This document shows, piece after piece, positions 1 to 11,655 of a stretch of DNA of 64,000 nt. The stretch is from Lolium rigidum (Eukaryota; Streptophyta; Magnoliopsida; Poales; Poaceae). A model generated the notes under the pieces. That model saw only the letters and a list, made by a program, of their open reading frames with translations. It was not told the origin of the DNA and did not search any database. Location: positions 64,737,754 to 64,801,753 of the forward strand of contig NC_061508.1 in the NCBI RefSeq assembly GCF_022539505.1, read 5' to 3'. The position numbers and the translations under genes were made by a program. The first letter of the stretch is position 1; the number at the start of each line of letters is the position of its first letter.

Positions 1-780
1 GCTAGAGGTAAAACGTCACACGTTATGATATTCTATGACGTTACGGGCCACCGTCATGAGGATTTTCGTCACAGTATATCAGATCTCTTGTAGTGCCAAG
101 AGGCTAAGAAAAACAAGCCGGACAAGGCTGACGAGGAGACTAAACGTCCCTGGAATGTCAGGTTACTCCGCCCATTTTACACATGAGAGCAGGAATGTAT
201 GTATCCCTTGTATCCCTTTTGTAAGACTATGAAAAGCATGCGCCAAGAGCGCCGTTTCCGACAAGTTTTTCACGTACTTTACCTCGTTTCGCCAATTGGC
301 TTGAACCCTCTCACGCGGTCGGATCAGTAACGTGATCCGGTTTCCGACAGCCGGCTTCCGAACCAGCTACAGACCGCAACCCGGCTGTCCGGCTGGCGGG
401 AGTAAGGCCTAGGGAGCCGGCACGCGAAAAACGACTAAGGGAAAGAGTAAAAGCGAATTGACTTGCAAATTTTCATAAAGTGTCGGATTGCCGAATTCAG
501 CTCGTTCGACTGAAGTACCGTCGGCCTCCCTCGCCGGCCCGCTCTTGATCCGGCGACGGATCGCAAGTCGGACGTACGATCGGCAAGAGCACAGCCAAAG
601 AGTGGGGCGGATAGGAAAAAGCGAACAAGTCGAAAGAAAGCAAGCCGGCACACAAAGGATTAACAAACACATTAAAGTGTGCCTTAATAAAAGGATAATT
701 ACATTGTCTTACATATGCACCCGGCATCCCGGGGATTTAATAAATTGTCTTGGCAAAAGCAACAATCAAAAGACAGGAAA
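1..780 (+). other. Element interior, no recognised gene
   Basis: This is spacer between the expected off-window pol region and the end of the antisense ORF. Short ORFs occur on both strands but none resembles integrase or another known domain. It is GC-rich and CpG-rich like the rest of the element. Confidence 0.5.
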
Positions 781-3700
781 CTAAGCGCCAGCTGGAGGAG
801 CATCAGTGGAGCCGGCTGCCGGGTCGTCCTCAGGCACGTCCTCCGCCTCCTCATCGTCCATGTACTCTCCATCGGACAGAGGAGGGTTCGGGTCCGCGAC
901 GAAGAGGGCCTTGTCGACGAACTCGGCGATGGCGCTGGCTCGAGCAAGGCGGGCGGCCTTGAGATCGGCTGGGAGCTTGTCCTCCACGCTGGCTCGCCGG
1001 AACTCAAGCTGCCCCAGGTCCACCTCGTTGTACCAAGAGAGGACGAAGGACAGCGCCATGTCGGCACCGGCGCGTGTGGCCGACTCCTTCCAGTCGAGGA
1101 AACGATCCGGCGCCCGCTCCATCGCAGCGACAAGGCCAGAGATATCTTGCGGCGCCGCCTCTCCAGGCCACAGCATGGGCACCAGCTCTTCGGCCGCCTT
1201 CCGAAGCTCCCAGCCGAGCTTGGTGATGGGCTCGATGCGGGCACCCATGGACGCCAGGTGATCCTCCATGGAGAAATACTCCGAGCTGCCCTCGCCAGTC
1301 GCCTGCCTCCGGGACTCGCGTTCCAACACCAACGGCTGCCAAGGCCGCATCCTGCGTCTCTGGGAAGGCCGCTGCGGGAAGAAGCATGTCAGAAACAAGC
1401 AAGACTAAGCAAGCCGAAATAAGCTGAAAAATGCAAATTTTCGAAGTCCTAAAGTAAGCCTGGCGGCAGCCGGCACGAACCGACTGCCCCCAGCCCGAAG
1501 ATGGAGATAGCGAAAGAAGATAAGTTTCAGCTGCCGGCTACCAACCAATCCGGCAGCCGACAGCCGAAAGCCGGCAAAGGGAAGGAAACACAGAGGCACT
1601 CACCCGACAAGCCGCGATCAAGCGCGCCAATCCCCTCCGTCCAACGCTTGGCGGTGGCAGTCAGCTCCGTGGACTTGGTGGAGACTTCCTCCTGAAGCGC
1701 AAGCCGTTGCCGCTCCACCTCGTCCAGCCGCCTGCTCAGCTCCGCCAGCTTCTCCTCCCCATCCTTCTTAAGAGCAGCAAGCTCCTTAAGGTGGTTCTGC
1801 TCCAGCTGGCGCAGCCGCGTCGCCTCACGATCAGCCGGTTTAAGCTTGCGGGCGGCGGATCGGCCCGCCTCCTCGCTCACGGCGCATTGGTCGCGAGCGG
1901 CTCGGAGATCCGACTCCAGCTGTGGGACCTTGGCGGCTTCAACTACAAGTCGGTCGAAAGAAATGTCAGCCAACCAAGATTAGAAAGAAAACAAGACATC
2001 AAGTCGAAAGAAGCATAAAGCTTACCCTTGGCGGTTTCCGACTCGCGGGCCAAGTCGGCCCGATCCAGCTTGGCCTTGTGGTAGTGGGTCACGGCGCGGT
2101 TGTACAGAGCGGTGCGCCGATCCGCCACAGCCTAAGGAAAAAGGGGAAAGTTAGTCAATCAAGCGAAACCCGTGCCGGCTCCAAGCAGCCGGCCCATGCC
2201 TCGGAGGGCTACCAGGATAATATTCAGATCAAAAACAGTCGAAGCTTACCTTGCTGGCTTCCTCCACCTTGGCGACGTCAGCCGCGGCCCCGGTTGCCAT
2301 GGCCTTGAGGTTGGCCTGCAGGCCGGAGAAGAACATCTCCACCGATGCTTGGCCGGGGTTCCCCTCCCGGCTGGTCACCTCGTAGGAGTCGGCGCGGAGC
2401 CACGCCCGCCCCATGGTGGCAGCCGAGCCGAGGCCGGAGTCGGAGGCGGACGGCACTCGGAGAAGAAGTGCGCCCTTGGCCACGTGCAGGCCTTGCGGTG
2501 ACGCCGTTGGAGTCCCCATCCTCACCAGCGCGCGCGAGTCGGCGCCCTCCGTGCGCACCGGCTCGTCGCTTGCCGGCTCCCGTCGGGCCGGCTCCTCCGT
2601 CGTCGGCTGCGGTGGTGGCATCGCTCCGGGCGCAGCAGATGGCCCAGCCGGCCCAGTCGCCTCCGGCGCCTGAGGTGCCTCCTCCGGACTTTCGTCCAGC
2701 ACCACCACGCTCGGCCTGGCTCCGGCTCCGATCGTGGGCGGCGCAGCCCTCCCGGCTCCGGTTCCGGTCGCAGGCGGTGCGGAGCTGCCGGCTCCGGCTC
2801 CGGTCGATGGCGGCATTCCCAGACCAGCCCCAACAGCTGGGCCAAGAGGACGAGTCCGGCCTGGGAACATGTCGTCCGGCCGTCGCCCGGCGAGCTGGCT
2901 CAGCCCGCGTGCCGCGATCGGCGCCGAGGCCGCGGCACGGCGAAGGAAGGCGCCCTGCGGCAGGCGGCGGCGGTGTAGATGCGCGCGAGGAAGGCTGCGG
3001 CGTCCGCTCCCTCTCGCTGGCGGGGAAGCGGCGACACAACGCGCGGAGCCTGCCGAGAGCCGCCGCCCTGGGCAAACTTGATAGGGGCCCTAGCCGGATA
3101 AACAGAGAGATAATAAGTATAAAAGTAAGGAAAGAAAAGGAATCAAACAAGAAAAAGAGAGAAAGAACTCACCCGGCCTTCTCCGGGACCATCTTCGGCT
3201 GCAGCCGGCGCTGCTTCTTCGCCTTCGCCTCCAAGGCGGCGGTGGAGCCGGCTCGTTTCGTGCCCTTGGGCGCCGAAGTCGCCGTGGTGCTTGGCGGCCT
3301 CGTACGCAGAGGCACGGCGGGGATGGGCCCCGTGCCGGACGTCGCCGGCTCCACCTCCTCCTCCTGCCGCTCCGGTGAGGGGGCGGATTGTGCTCCCCCT
3401 GGCCGCCTAGATCAGGCGCCTGCGGCAGGTCGTCGTCGCCGGCATGCTCGCCGGCTTGGTCGGCCGGATCGACGAGATCCGGCGTCCACCTCCTCGTCGC
3501 CAGGTCGCCGTCCTCGGCGTTCTGGCGCTCAAAAAGCTAGAAAGACAGAAAAAACATGAACATATGACAAGCCGGAAGTCGGCAGAAGAAAAGGAAGTCG
3601 GCCTCGCAGCCGCAAGCCGGAAAATGGCAGAGACATGAGACTTACCCGCGCCGGCGGATGCTCCCTGTCGCGAGGCGCCAGCCCGTAGCTCCAGCTCTCC

Positions 3701-4518
3701 GTCATGTTCGCCTTGGTGATGTGGTTCACCCGGCTGGCCACCCGGGCCTTGTTGAGCGGCGCCTTGGACGTCCGGTTCGGGTCGAACCGGCCGGACATGT
3801 GCCCGATCTTGTGGGAGCGCATCCGGAGCGGCAGCACGCGGCGCTCGGCGATGGTGCGGAGGAGATCCTCGGCGGTCGGCCCGCCATCGTGGGCTGTCGC
3901 CGGGAAGTCCCACAGCAGGTTCACCTCGGCGTTCGGATCCGTCGAGCGAGCGTTGTGGCTCCAATTGATCCGGCCGGCTCGGAGGAGCCGGGTTGAACTC
4001 CGGCAAATTGATCCGGTCGACGAGCGCCCCGTCGTTGCGCACGTAGAAGAATGACATCCGCCAATTCTTCACCGAGTCGACGGTGGGGATTTTGGGGAAA
4101 GGCGTACCGGGCCGGGTGTAGATCGAGGCGGCGCCACGAGCCCGCGGGTGGCCGTCGGTGGTTTGGGCCTTCAAGTAGAAGAGCCGGCTCCGTAGTCGAT
4201 GTCGGGCCACAGGCCGGCGTAAGCCTCCATGAACGCGACGTAGCAGCTCAGGAGGACGCACGCGTTGGCCGGCAGGTGGTGCGGCTGAAGGCCGAAATGA
4301 TCGAGGAACCGCCGGAAGAAGGTTGAAGCCGGCAGGCCCAGCCCGCGGTCGAGATGCGCGCCGAAAACGACGCGCTCGCCGGGCTCCGGCTTGGGCTCCG
4401 TCTCCTTGCCGAGCTCCCGCGTGATCACCGACCGCGGGATCCGCCGGAGGCGCACCGAGCGCTCGATGTCGTCCTCGCGCATGTAGGAGCCCCTCCAAGA
4501 TCCGGCCGGGGACGCCAT
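781..4518 (-). pseudogene. Antisense extra ORF of Tat element (gypsy-type transposon domain, coiled coil)
   Basis: This minus-strand, intron-containing reading frame runs against the direction of its retrotransposon. The proposed start is at 4518. The first exon encodes the plant 'putative gypsy type transposon' domain (PF04195 type), with motifs GERVVFGAHLDRGLG, VAFMEAYAGLWPDIDY, FYLKAQTTDG and KIGHMSGRFDPNRTSK. Splice-like sites on the minus strand include a GTAAGT donor near 3650, an acceptor near 3535, a GTGAGT donor near 3173, an acceptor near 2130, and a GTGAGT donor near 1602. A later exon (about 1603-1960) is a heptad-rich coiled coil, and the last exon (781-about 1370) ends in an acidic tail with stop at 781-783. 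The frame is broken near 4190 (DIDY followed by an apparent 1-base loss) and again near 3950. The function of this ORF class is unknown. Exon limits are approximate and the frame breaks argue against a working product. Confidence 0.7.
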
Positions 4519-4810
4519 TGACGAGGCCGAAGAAGAAGAAGACGACCCGAAAGGTGGAACGGCGAGGAAGAACCTTGCGACCGCGGCGGCGACGGCGGCG
4601 GCCGAGGACGCTCCGTCGAGACGCGCGGCCCCGTGGCGCCGGATTGATGGAGCGGCAGCGGCGGAACGGTGGAGTTTCGGTCGCCGGAGTTCGCCAGCGG
4701 AAGACGTTCGCCGGAGTAGCGAAGAGCTTGGGCGCGCGCAGAGCGACGGAGGCAGGGGCGCGAGGAAGAAGAAGTGAGCAAGTGCCGCCTCGGTACCCTC
4801 CCCCGCGGCA

Positions 4811-4816
4811 TTTATA
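4811..4816 (-). promoter_or_regulatory. Candidate TATA box of the antisense ORF
   Basis: On the minus strand the sequence reads CTATAAATGCCGCGG. It lies about 295 bp upstream of the proposed start at 4518 and follows a GC-rich stretch. A transcript starting about 30 bp downstream would have a leader of roughly 260 bases. Inferred from sequence only. Confidence 0.45.
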
Positions 4817-4818
4817 GC

Positions 4819-5310
4819 CGACCGCGGCGGGCAAGTTGGCCCCCACGTGGCGATCGTGGGCCACGTCTCCGGATTTCCTCGCGCAGTAACTCCCCCACGA
4901 TCGCTACGGTTATCGGAAACGGCCACACCACGTCGCCCACGACCGCACCGGATCCGGAGGGACATTGATGTGACCGGACGAACCGACGGCCGAGCCGGGC
5001 GTCAGACCAGTCAAGTCGGGCGCAGGACCCAAGGCGGCGGAGACTCCGGCGCGCAGCAAGCCGGAGCCGGACGAAAAGTTCCACTCGAACCAAAGCTCTT
5101 CAGCAAGGCGGAGGCGCCATCAAACCTTGCAAGAAAGCCAAAACTATACAAGTGTAAAAAGCGGCCGGCTAGAAGCAGCCGGCAAGAACGAGCCGGATGA
5201 GGGCGCAGCCGGCTAAAAGGAAATCCTCGGTCGGCCCCTCCAAGTGCCGTCAAATATATTCAAGAAGCCGGGAAAACCTGCCTAGGTCCTTCTAAACGCA
5301 GGACCTTGCC
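4819..5310. other. Spacer between antisense promoter and 3' LTR
   Basis: GC-rich spacer with many GCCGGC and CCGGC words. I see no gene. It would hold upstream elements of the antisense promoter. Confidence 0.4.
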
Positions 5311-5325
5311 GGCTTCGGGGGCTAA
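5311..5325 (+). other. Polypurine-like tract before 3' LTR
   Basis: GGCTTCGGGGGCTAA sits directly before the LTR's TGTCGGGG start, where plus-strand DNA synthesis would be primed. It fixes the element's orientation as plus. Confidence 0.6.
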
Positions 5326-6216
5326 TGTCGGGGGAAGACCCCGGGTAGGGCAATGGACGCGGAGCAGCCGGCTGGCCACCGGCCGGCTCGCGGCAAAGGC
5401 CGGGCCGAGGAGCAGCCGGCCGGCGCCGTGGCCGGCTGGTCCGGAAGCCGGCCGACTCTAGGTCCTAGTCGGCCTCGGCTACGGCCGCCAATGCTCGTAG
5501 TTGGGCCGGCTTCTACAAGCCATATCCGACCGGGGGTCTATACCTCGGACCGACTCGAGGCTGGCGAGTCTTGCACGAGGAAGGAACCGGGTTGGTGATC
5601 CGGGTTCCCAAAGTCCACGCTGACTTCATCCTCCGTAAAGCGCGGGGCACGGTGGAGCAATAGTGCCACGCGCCGGACAGGCCATCATGGCTTACGACGC
5701 GCCGTACGGGCTACAGTGGCTGACGAAGACGAGACACCTCCTCTCCATACCGCCGACCCGGGCAGCCGGATGGGACGAGCCACGACGCCTCAACGGCTCC
5801 CGACGTCACCGCCTCGGGAAGGAGCGGAAGCCGAAGCCGGCCAAGCCGGCCGTAGACTATAGGGTCTTATATGTAAAGTGCCGGTGCCTATATAAGCCGC
5901 ACTACCCCTCTCGTGCGGGGAGGATCGAACACTTATTGCTTTCACCTACCTGCAGCGCTACCCTGTGAGAGAGACCATCGTCTCCCTTAGCCTCTCAGGG
6001 CAAGCCGGATACAGCTCTAGGAGCACCATTGTACTGTGTGATTACCATATACACTCATAGCAGGAGTAGAGGTTTTACCTCCACCGGAGGGCCTCGAACC
6101 TGGGTACGTCGCCGTGTCGCTCGTGCCCAAACCCGCTTCCGGATACCGCCGTGAGATCTCTCAGGAGCCCCTTCGATTAGCCACCCTATGGCATATGCCG
6201 TGACGATACCACGACA
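5326..6216 (+). repeat. 3' LTR of the Tat-type element
   Basis: This 891-bp LTR has matching ends TGTCG...CGACA. A TATA box (TATATAA) is at 5889-5895, followed by a region that would hold the transcription start, and the U5 end near 6216. The left partner LTR is outside the window, so age cannot be estimated. Confidence 0.8.
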
Positions 6217-6776
6217 TTATTTAAACATGAACATCGAATATTGTGGAGCTTGTTAACTCCGGCATTGAGGGTTCGTGTAATCCTACACAGTTAGTGGTGT
6301 TCATCATCCAACAAGAGAGTGTAGAGTCTAGCATTTATCTATTTATTTTGTTATGTGATCAAAGTTGAGAGTGTCCACTAGTGAAAGTATGATCCGTAGG
6401 CCTTGTTCCTAAATACTGCTACCGCTGCTTGTTTACTGTTTTACTCGCATCCGTACTTCCCGCAATATTACCACCATCAACCACACGCCAGCAAGCACTT
6501 TTCCGGTGCCGTTGCTACTCGCTCGCATTTATTCATACCACTTGTATTTCACTATCTCTTCGCCGAACTAGTGCACCTATTAGGTGTGTTGGGGACACAA
6601 GAGACTTCTTGCTTTGTGGTTGCAGGGTTGCATGAGAGGGATATCTTTGACCTCTTCCTCCCTGAGATCGATAAACCTTGGGTGATCCACTTAAGGGAAA
6701 CTTGCTACTGTTCTACAAACCTCTGCTCTTGGAGGCCCAACACTGTCTACAAGAATAGAAGCACCCGTAGACATCA
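6217..6776 (+). repeat. Truncated Athila-type LTR, inverted arm
   Basis: This is an inverted copy of the first 560 bp or so of the LTR at 6872-8362. For example, the text around 6601-6760 is the reverse complement of about 6890-7050. It ends precisely at the LTR terminus (GTAGACATCA, 6776) and is cut on its left by the Tat LTR, so the Tat element probably inserted into it or replaced its other half. Confidence 0.8.
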
Positions 6777-6871
6777 CCCGGCAACAGCGCCAGAAAATAA
6801 CTTAGTTACCTGGGATCGGAGTATGAGTTCCTTTTACCTTTCCTCCCCGGCAACGGCGCCAGAAAATAGCT
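6777..6871 (-). other. Doubled tRNA-Asp-type primer-binding region
   Basis: Two similar segments, near 6777-6800 and 6845-6871, contain CCCGGCAACRGCGCCAGAAAATA, the complement of the TGGCGCCGTTGCCGGGG primer-binding site typical of Athila elements (tRNA-Asp). Both face the same way. That fits the minus-oriented LTR on the right but is backwards for the plus-oriented LTR fragment on the left. Confidence 0.75.
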
Positions 6872-8362
6872 TGATGTCTACGCACGCTTCTATTCCTGTA
6901 GACAGTGTTGGGCCTCCAAGAGCAGAGGTTTGTAGAACAGCAGCAAGTTTCCCTTAAGTGAATCACCCAAGGTTTATCGAACTCAGGGAGGAAGAGGTCA
7001 AAGATATCCCTTTCAAGCAACCCTGCAATTACGATACAAGAAGTCTCTTGTGTCCCCAACACACCTAATACACTTGTCAGATGTATAGGCGCACTAGTTC
7101 GGCGAAGAGATATTAAAACGCAAGTGGTATAGATGGTGGTAATATTGCAGGAAGTAAAGATGCAAGAAAAACAAGTAACAAGCGGTGCGTAACATAGCTT
7201 GCCGGCGTGGGAGGCAATTCTCCGTGGTGTAACTTATTCGGAAACAAGGCCTAGGGATCATACTTTCACTAGTGGACACTCTCAACATTGATCACATAAC
7301 CGAATAAACAAATACTACTTTCTCTACACTCTCTTGTTGGATGACAAACACCATTCATTGTGTAGGGCTACAAGAGCTCCCTCAAGCCGGAGTTAACAAG
7401 CGCCACAACATTCGGTGTTCATATTTAAGTAACCTTAGAGTGCATAATAGACCATTGCAATTATACCGAGTACTAACATAGCATGCACACTGGCACCGTC
7501 AGGCTATGAAAGGAGGAATAGATCGCATCAATACTATCATAGTAATAGTTAACTTCATAATCTACAAGAGATCACAATCATAGCTTATACCAAGTACTAC
7601 ATGATGCACACACTGTCACCATTACATCATGAAGGAGGAATAGACTACTTTAATAACATCACTAGAGTAGCACATAGATGATATTCAACTAGATCACAAA
7701 GCTCATGATCACATAAAGATCACATGGGAGAGAGAGATGAACCACATAGCTACCGGTACAGCCCTTAGCCTCGATGGAGAACTACTCCCTCCTCATCATA
7801 GGAGACAAGCAGCGTTGATGAAGATGGCGGTGGTGTCGATGGAGATGCCTTCCGGGGGCAATTCCCCGTCCCGGCGGCGTGCCGGAACAGAGACTTCTGT
7901 CCCCCGAATCTTGGCTTCGCGATGGCGGAGGCTCTGGAACTTTTCTCGTATCGTGGCTTATTCTCTTATGGTTTTCGCGACGGAGTCCTTAAGTAGGCGG
8001 AAGGGCAGCCTCGGAGGGGCCCTGGTGGGTCCACACAATAGGGGGCGCGCCCCACCCCTTGGCCGCGCCGCCCTGGCGTGTGGGGCCCCCTGGCTCCCCT
8101 CTGGTCTCTCTCCGGTGTTCTGGAAGCTTCGTGGAAAAATAAGATACTGGGCGTTGATTTCGTCCAATTCCGAGAATATTTTCTTACTAGGATTTCTGAA
8201 ACCAAAAACAGCAGAAAACAGGAATTTGCACTTCGGCTTCTCGTCAATAGGTTAGTTCCGGAAAACGCATCAAAACGATATAAAGTGTGAACAAAACATG
8301 TAGGTATTGTCATAAAACTAGCATGGAACATAAGAAATTATAGATACGTTGGAGACGTATCA
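6872..8362 (-). repeat. Athila-type LTR, minus orientation
   Basis: A 1491-bp LTR, read on the minus strand from TGATACGTCTCCAACG (8362) to CATAGACATCA (6872). It is followed on the minus strand by a tRNA-Asp-type primer-binding site, so it is a 5' LTR whose internal region has been lost apart from about 95 bp. The right edge abuts a SYF1 gene fragment, so this element inserted in or next to that fragment. Confidence 0.75.
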
Positions 8363-8482
8363 ACGCATATCGCCGTCGCGTCCTCGTCCGGGAGGCCGCG
8401 GCCGTGTATAGCCTGGTAGTACACGTCCCTCGCCTTCAGGACGCCGTAGAGCTCCTTGGCCCGCGCGACGTGCACCTCGTAA
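8363..8482 (-). pseudogene. SYF1 exon fragment
   Basis: About 120 bp is closely related to the SYF1-like gene at 22844-25204 (its matching part is about 23190-23310). On the minus strand it still reads in frame: YEVHVARAKELYG, LKARDVYYQAI and GRGLPDEDATAIC, corresponding to HAT-repeat sequence near the C-terminus of SYF1. Nothing else of that gene is present here. It is cut on the left by an Athila LTR and joined on the right to duplicated noncoding block A. It cannot be functional. Confidence 0.85.
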
Positions 8483-9735
8483 ACATGCATTTATCCAACT
8501 CGAGAAAACACATATAACATCCACCATTAACACATACACAAAATTCAACAACCCAATATGACAATATGCAACATTTAAATGAAAAATCACTTAATCTACG
8601 CTACAATATCATGATTTGTCGAGAAAATGACTCTTGCATTCTAGATATTAACAACGTTAACGATCCAGCTATGAAGTTCTCTCTACCAAATTTTTCTATC
8701 CATGTACAAAAAAAATTTAAAGAGTCGCCTACGTGGAAACATGATTAGTATGTGGTTCTAATGCACACTAAACTATATTATCTAAAAAAATCGTCCATGG
8801 TGCTCAAGAAACTAACTACTCATTCAACACTATCTCTCAAAGCAAACTATTAAGGAAGCTCGAGAAAACAACTTAAATAGACGAATCATTTTGCATTTCT
8901 CAACCATGCCAAAATGCATCCTTCGTTGGTGCATCTCGAAAGTTATCCATGTCATGGGATGTATGATATTAATCCCCACACACTAAAGCCTGGAAACAAT
9001 AGATGAATCCTAATGCATTTCTCAACCATGTTGACAAACCGACACCGAGTCTGGAAACAATAGATGAATCCTAATGCATTTCTCAACCATGTCAACATGG
9101 TTGACTGCTAGCCAACGAACAGTACAACTCATAAGACATAGACCAACTCATTTCACGTAGAAACTCCAAGAACCTCAACTAGTGTGTAAATCCATACAAA
9201 CTTGGACGTTGCATGGAGAATTGCAACACATGACCCGAAACAAAAGAACAGTGACTACACCCAAGGTTCTCGTGCCATAATGCATCAGTAGTCGAACCTG
9301 TGATCCATGCAAGAGGTGCATTGCATAATGATTTTGTCAACGATGTAACATTGCGCCCAAGGCCACGGTTATAAATTCTGATGTTTCCTAATCCTAGGTA
9401 GTGTGTACATGGTGTGGCATATGTGATATGGCTGAAACTTTGCACTACACACTTCATTTCGCTCCAATAGTTTGTGAATGATTTGTTTGCGAACTGTCGC
9501 AAGGATTTTGTGTATATGGTGTGGTACTCTCCTTCTTCTCTTTTATAATAGGATAAGTAACGGGGAAATAATACCATTGGGTGCAACAACTATATCATGA
9601 ATGATTTTATCACTTCATTGTTGTCTCAATGAGTGGTTTCAACTCGTGCAACAACTAGCATGTCATGAATGTTGTTATCACTTCATGTGTCTTAAGGAGC
9701 ACATATGCATTAACTACATAGCAATGAGCACTGAT
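8483..9735. repeat. Duplicated noncoding block, copy A
   Basis: This AT-rich block aligns in the same order and orientation with 20255-21690 (copy B). Shared stretches include GTGGAAACATGATTAGTATG, TCCATGTCATGGG, CCAAGAACCTCAACTAG and TGGTGTGGCATATGTGATAT. No convincing ORF lies in it. Similarity fades near 9735. Confidence 0.8.
8990..9091 (+). repeat. 41-bp direct repeat, two copies
   Basis: Two identical 41-bp units at 8990-9030 and 9051-9091 (starting CTGGAAACAATAGATGAATC and ending CTCAACCATG) have a 61-bp period. Copy B lacks this doubling, so it is local to copy A. Confidence 0.85.
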
Positions 9736-10076
9736 GAATGCATTTTTAGCATATTTTTACACCATTGTTTCACTAAGATATCTTTGAGTAGCAATATGAT
9801 TTTTTGTATTTCACCGCGCTATCGCGCTCTTATATGCTTGTCTACGTAGGATCTCGAAATATTAAAGCAATGATGAAATATCAATAAGAACTATCATTTT
9901 TATGGTATTTTGACGTGATAAAAATCATTTAAGCACTTAAATATGTACCTGGGTGAAAGGGGAATGCGAGGATAGCTTCCAGAGTGTTTAACGGACGTCC
10001 GTATGGGGGGAACCTGCCCGTACCATCCGCATGTATGTCGTGTCAGGAGGATCGCCTCGTCAAATACTCTTGCCTC
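9736..10076. other. Unassigned AT-rich sequence
   Basis: I recognise no gene or repeat family here. It ends at a CACTA-type terminus. Confidence 0.4.
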
Positions 10077-10697
10077 CACTACAAGAAAAGTTCTGATAGA
10101 CAACGTCCCAAAATCGTCCGCTAAGGGGTATTTTTCGTCGCCTATGGGCCTAACCCGACGATATGGGTTCTGTTGTCGAAACTGCGTCAGGCAAAGTCCT
10201 ACGACGATTTTTTCGGTCCGTCGCGCTTGGGCGCCCTTCCGCCACGGAAAATCGGACCGCTGCGCAGTGTTTCCGGAGCCCGTTGACCGCCGACGTCATG
10301 CAAGCCGACACGTGGCGGACGCCGTTAGCCGGCGTTAACGGTGTTAACCGAGCTGAAACCCCGTGGTAGATGGTAGGCCCACACGAGGCTCGCCACATCT
10401 TAAGCGGGCCGGCCCATTAAGTTTTCGGGCCGGACCAGCTGACTTTGTTTGACCGGTCAACTATATAGCGGGGCTGGTCCATTAGTTACGTGGGCCGGGC
10501 CTAACCTCTAAGGTTGACTGGTCAAAACTTTAATGGGCCGGCCCACTAAGCATGTGGGCCGGGCCGAATGCACTCGTTTGACCGGTCAACAGGCAAAAGG
10601 GCCGGCCCACAAGACATGTGAGACCCACTCTCCTGTTATCGGGCCGGCCCATTTAACAAGTGGGGTCCACCTTAAAGCAAGTGGGCCGGCCCAAGAA
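10077..10697 (+). mobile_element. CACTA-like terminus and subterminal repeats
   Basis: The stretch starts with CACTACAAGAAAAGTTCTG, a typical CACTA (En/Spm) end. It continues with TCGTCG-type words and then repeated GGGCCGGCCC-containing units (10400-10697), as expected for subterminal transposase-binding repeats. The array resumes at 17695 and 19590 after two insertions. The opposite terminus (CTTTTCTTGTAGTG) was not found and no transposase is present, so this is a truncated or deleted copy. Confidence 0.6.
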
Positions 10698-10702
10698 GTT
10701 AT

Positions 10703-11643
10703 TGATGTGGGGTGGCTTTCGGACACCTCCACCTCAAGACCGTCAAGTGCAGCCCCGACTATCGTCGACGCTACACCATGGTCAAGGAGTCCCCCAAGTG
10801 GACCAACAACACAAACCCCCGCCAAATATGTAAAGGTGAACTCCTTCCTCTCTATGGTCGACATCAACACCAACTGGAATGGTATGCTACCTCATGCCTA
10901 TCGTCATGGTGTCTATAGGTGCCGACGTCGACAAGGACCAAGAGAGAAGGAACTCCCATGGTGCAAAGAAGAAGAAGAAGAAGAAGAAGAAGAAGAAGAA
11001 GAAGATGAAGGAGAAGGAGAAGGGCTCCAGCCGCCAGCCTCGACAAGGTCGATACTGCCGCCCCCACCTAGCCGGCACTGCCGGCCCATCTTCGCCGGCA
11101 CTGCCGGCCCCACCGGCACTGCCGCCACGAGCACACCGGCACTGCCGGCCCCTCCGAAGCCAACCTCATCTGAACCGTCTATTTGCATCCTATGGCTATG
11201 TTTATTCTGTGCAAATGACTAAGTTACCCCTCGCTCCGGATCTGAGGCTATATATACCTCTCTCCCCACCTCATTTAGGTTTAGACAAGATTTAGGCTTA
11301 GACTACATGAGCTTTGTCTCCCTAGAACTATGTTCTTTGTATCAAGGCACTCTTGAGTGATTTCTACTCTTCATGGATGATTCAAGGCTCCCCCTCTCTC
11401 ATCCAAGTTCTAGTTGAGATCTCCTCACCAATCTCCCACTTGTTAGATTCTACCCAAGGGTCTCTCTAAGAAGTGGTTCTATTGGCTTGGTCTAACCTAC
11501 CAAGGGAGTAAATTTGGTTTGTGTTGGGTTGTGTGTGTATTCTTATTTGGATCTTGTGTTCTTCATCCTCTCCCCCCTCAATCACCCACTCACTTGGTCA
11601 AATTCGTGGGATCTGGGCACATCCTAGCCCTTAGGCCACATCA
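10703..11643 (+). repeat. 5' LTR of gag-only gypsy element
   Basis: The ends are TGATGTGG...CCACATCA, an 8-bp perfect inverted pair. Contents in order are a (GAA)n tract at about 10967-11006, a cluster of CCGGCACTGCCGG words (11060-11150), and a TATA box (TATATATA, 11249-11256) about 390 bp before the LTR end. Confidence 0.95.
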
Positions 11644-11645
11644 AA

Positions 11646-11655
11646 TGGTATCAGA
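11646..11655 (+). other. Primer-binding site (initiator tRNA-Met type)
   Basis: TGGTATCAGA begins two bases after the 5' LTR and matches the usual tRNA-iMet primer-binding start TGGTATCAGAGC, with one extra A near its end. Confidence 0.8.

Larger units (their letters stand above)
1..6216 (+). mobile_element. Tat-lineage Ty3/gypsy element, 3' part
   Basis: The window opens inside an LTR retrotransposon whose 5' LTR, gag and pol lie off the left edge. What remains is a 3' spacer, a long antisense extra ORF (781-4518), a polypurine-like stretch just before position 5326, and the 3' LTR. An antisense extra ORF between pol and the 3' LTR is known for the Tat lineage (Ogre, Retand, Grande and RIRE2-type elements), which is the reason for the assignment. 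Lineage is inferred, because no RT or integrase is visible in the window. Confidence 0.75.

Noticed and set aside
2345..3559. 404-codon plus-strand ORF
   Set aside because: It is the shadow of the minus-strand antisense ORF in GC-rich DNA: Arg/Pro/Ser-rich translation without domains, while the opposite strand carries the recognisable protein.
10950..11100. Poly-Lys/Glu or poly-Leu ORFs
   Set aside because: They are produced by the (GAA)n microsatellite in the LTR, read in different frames.
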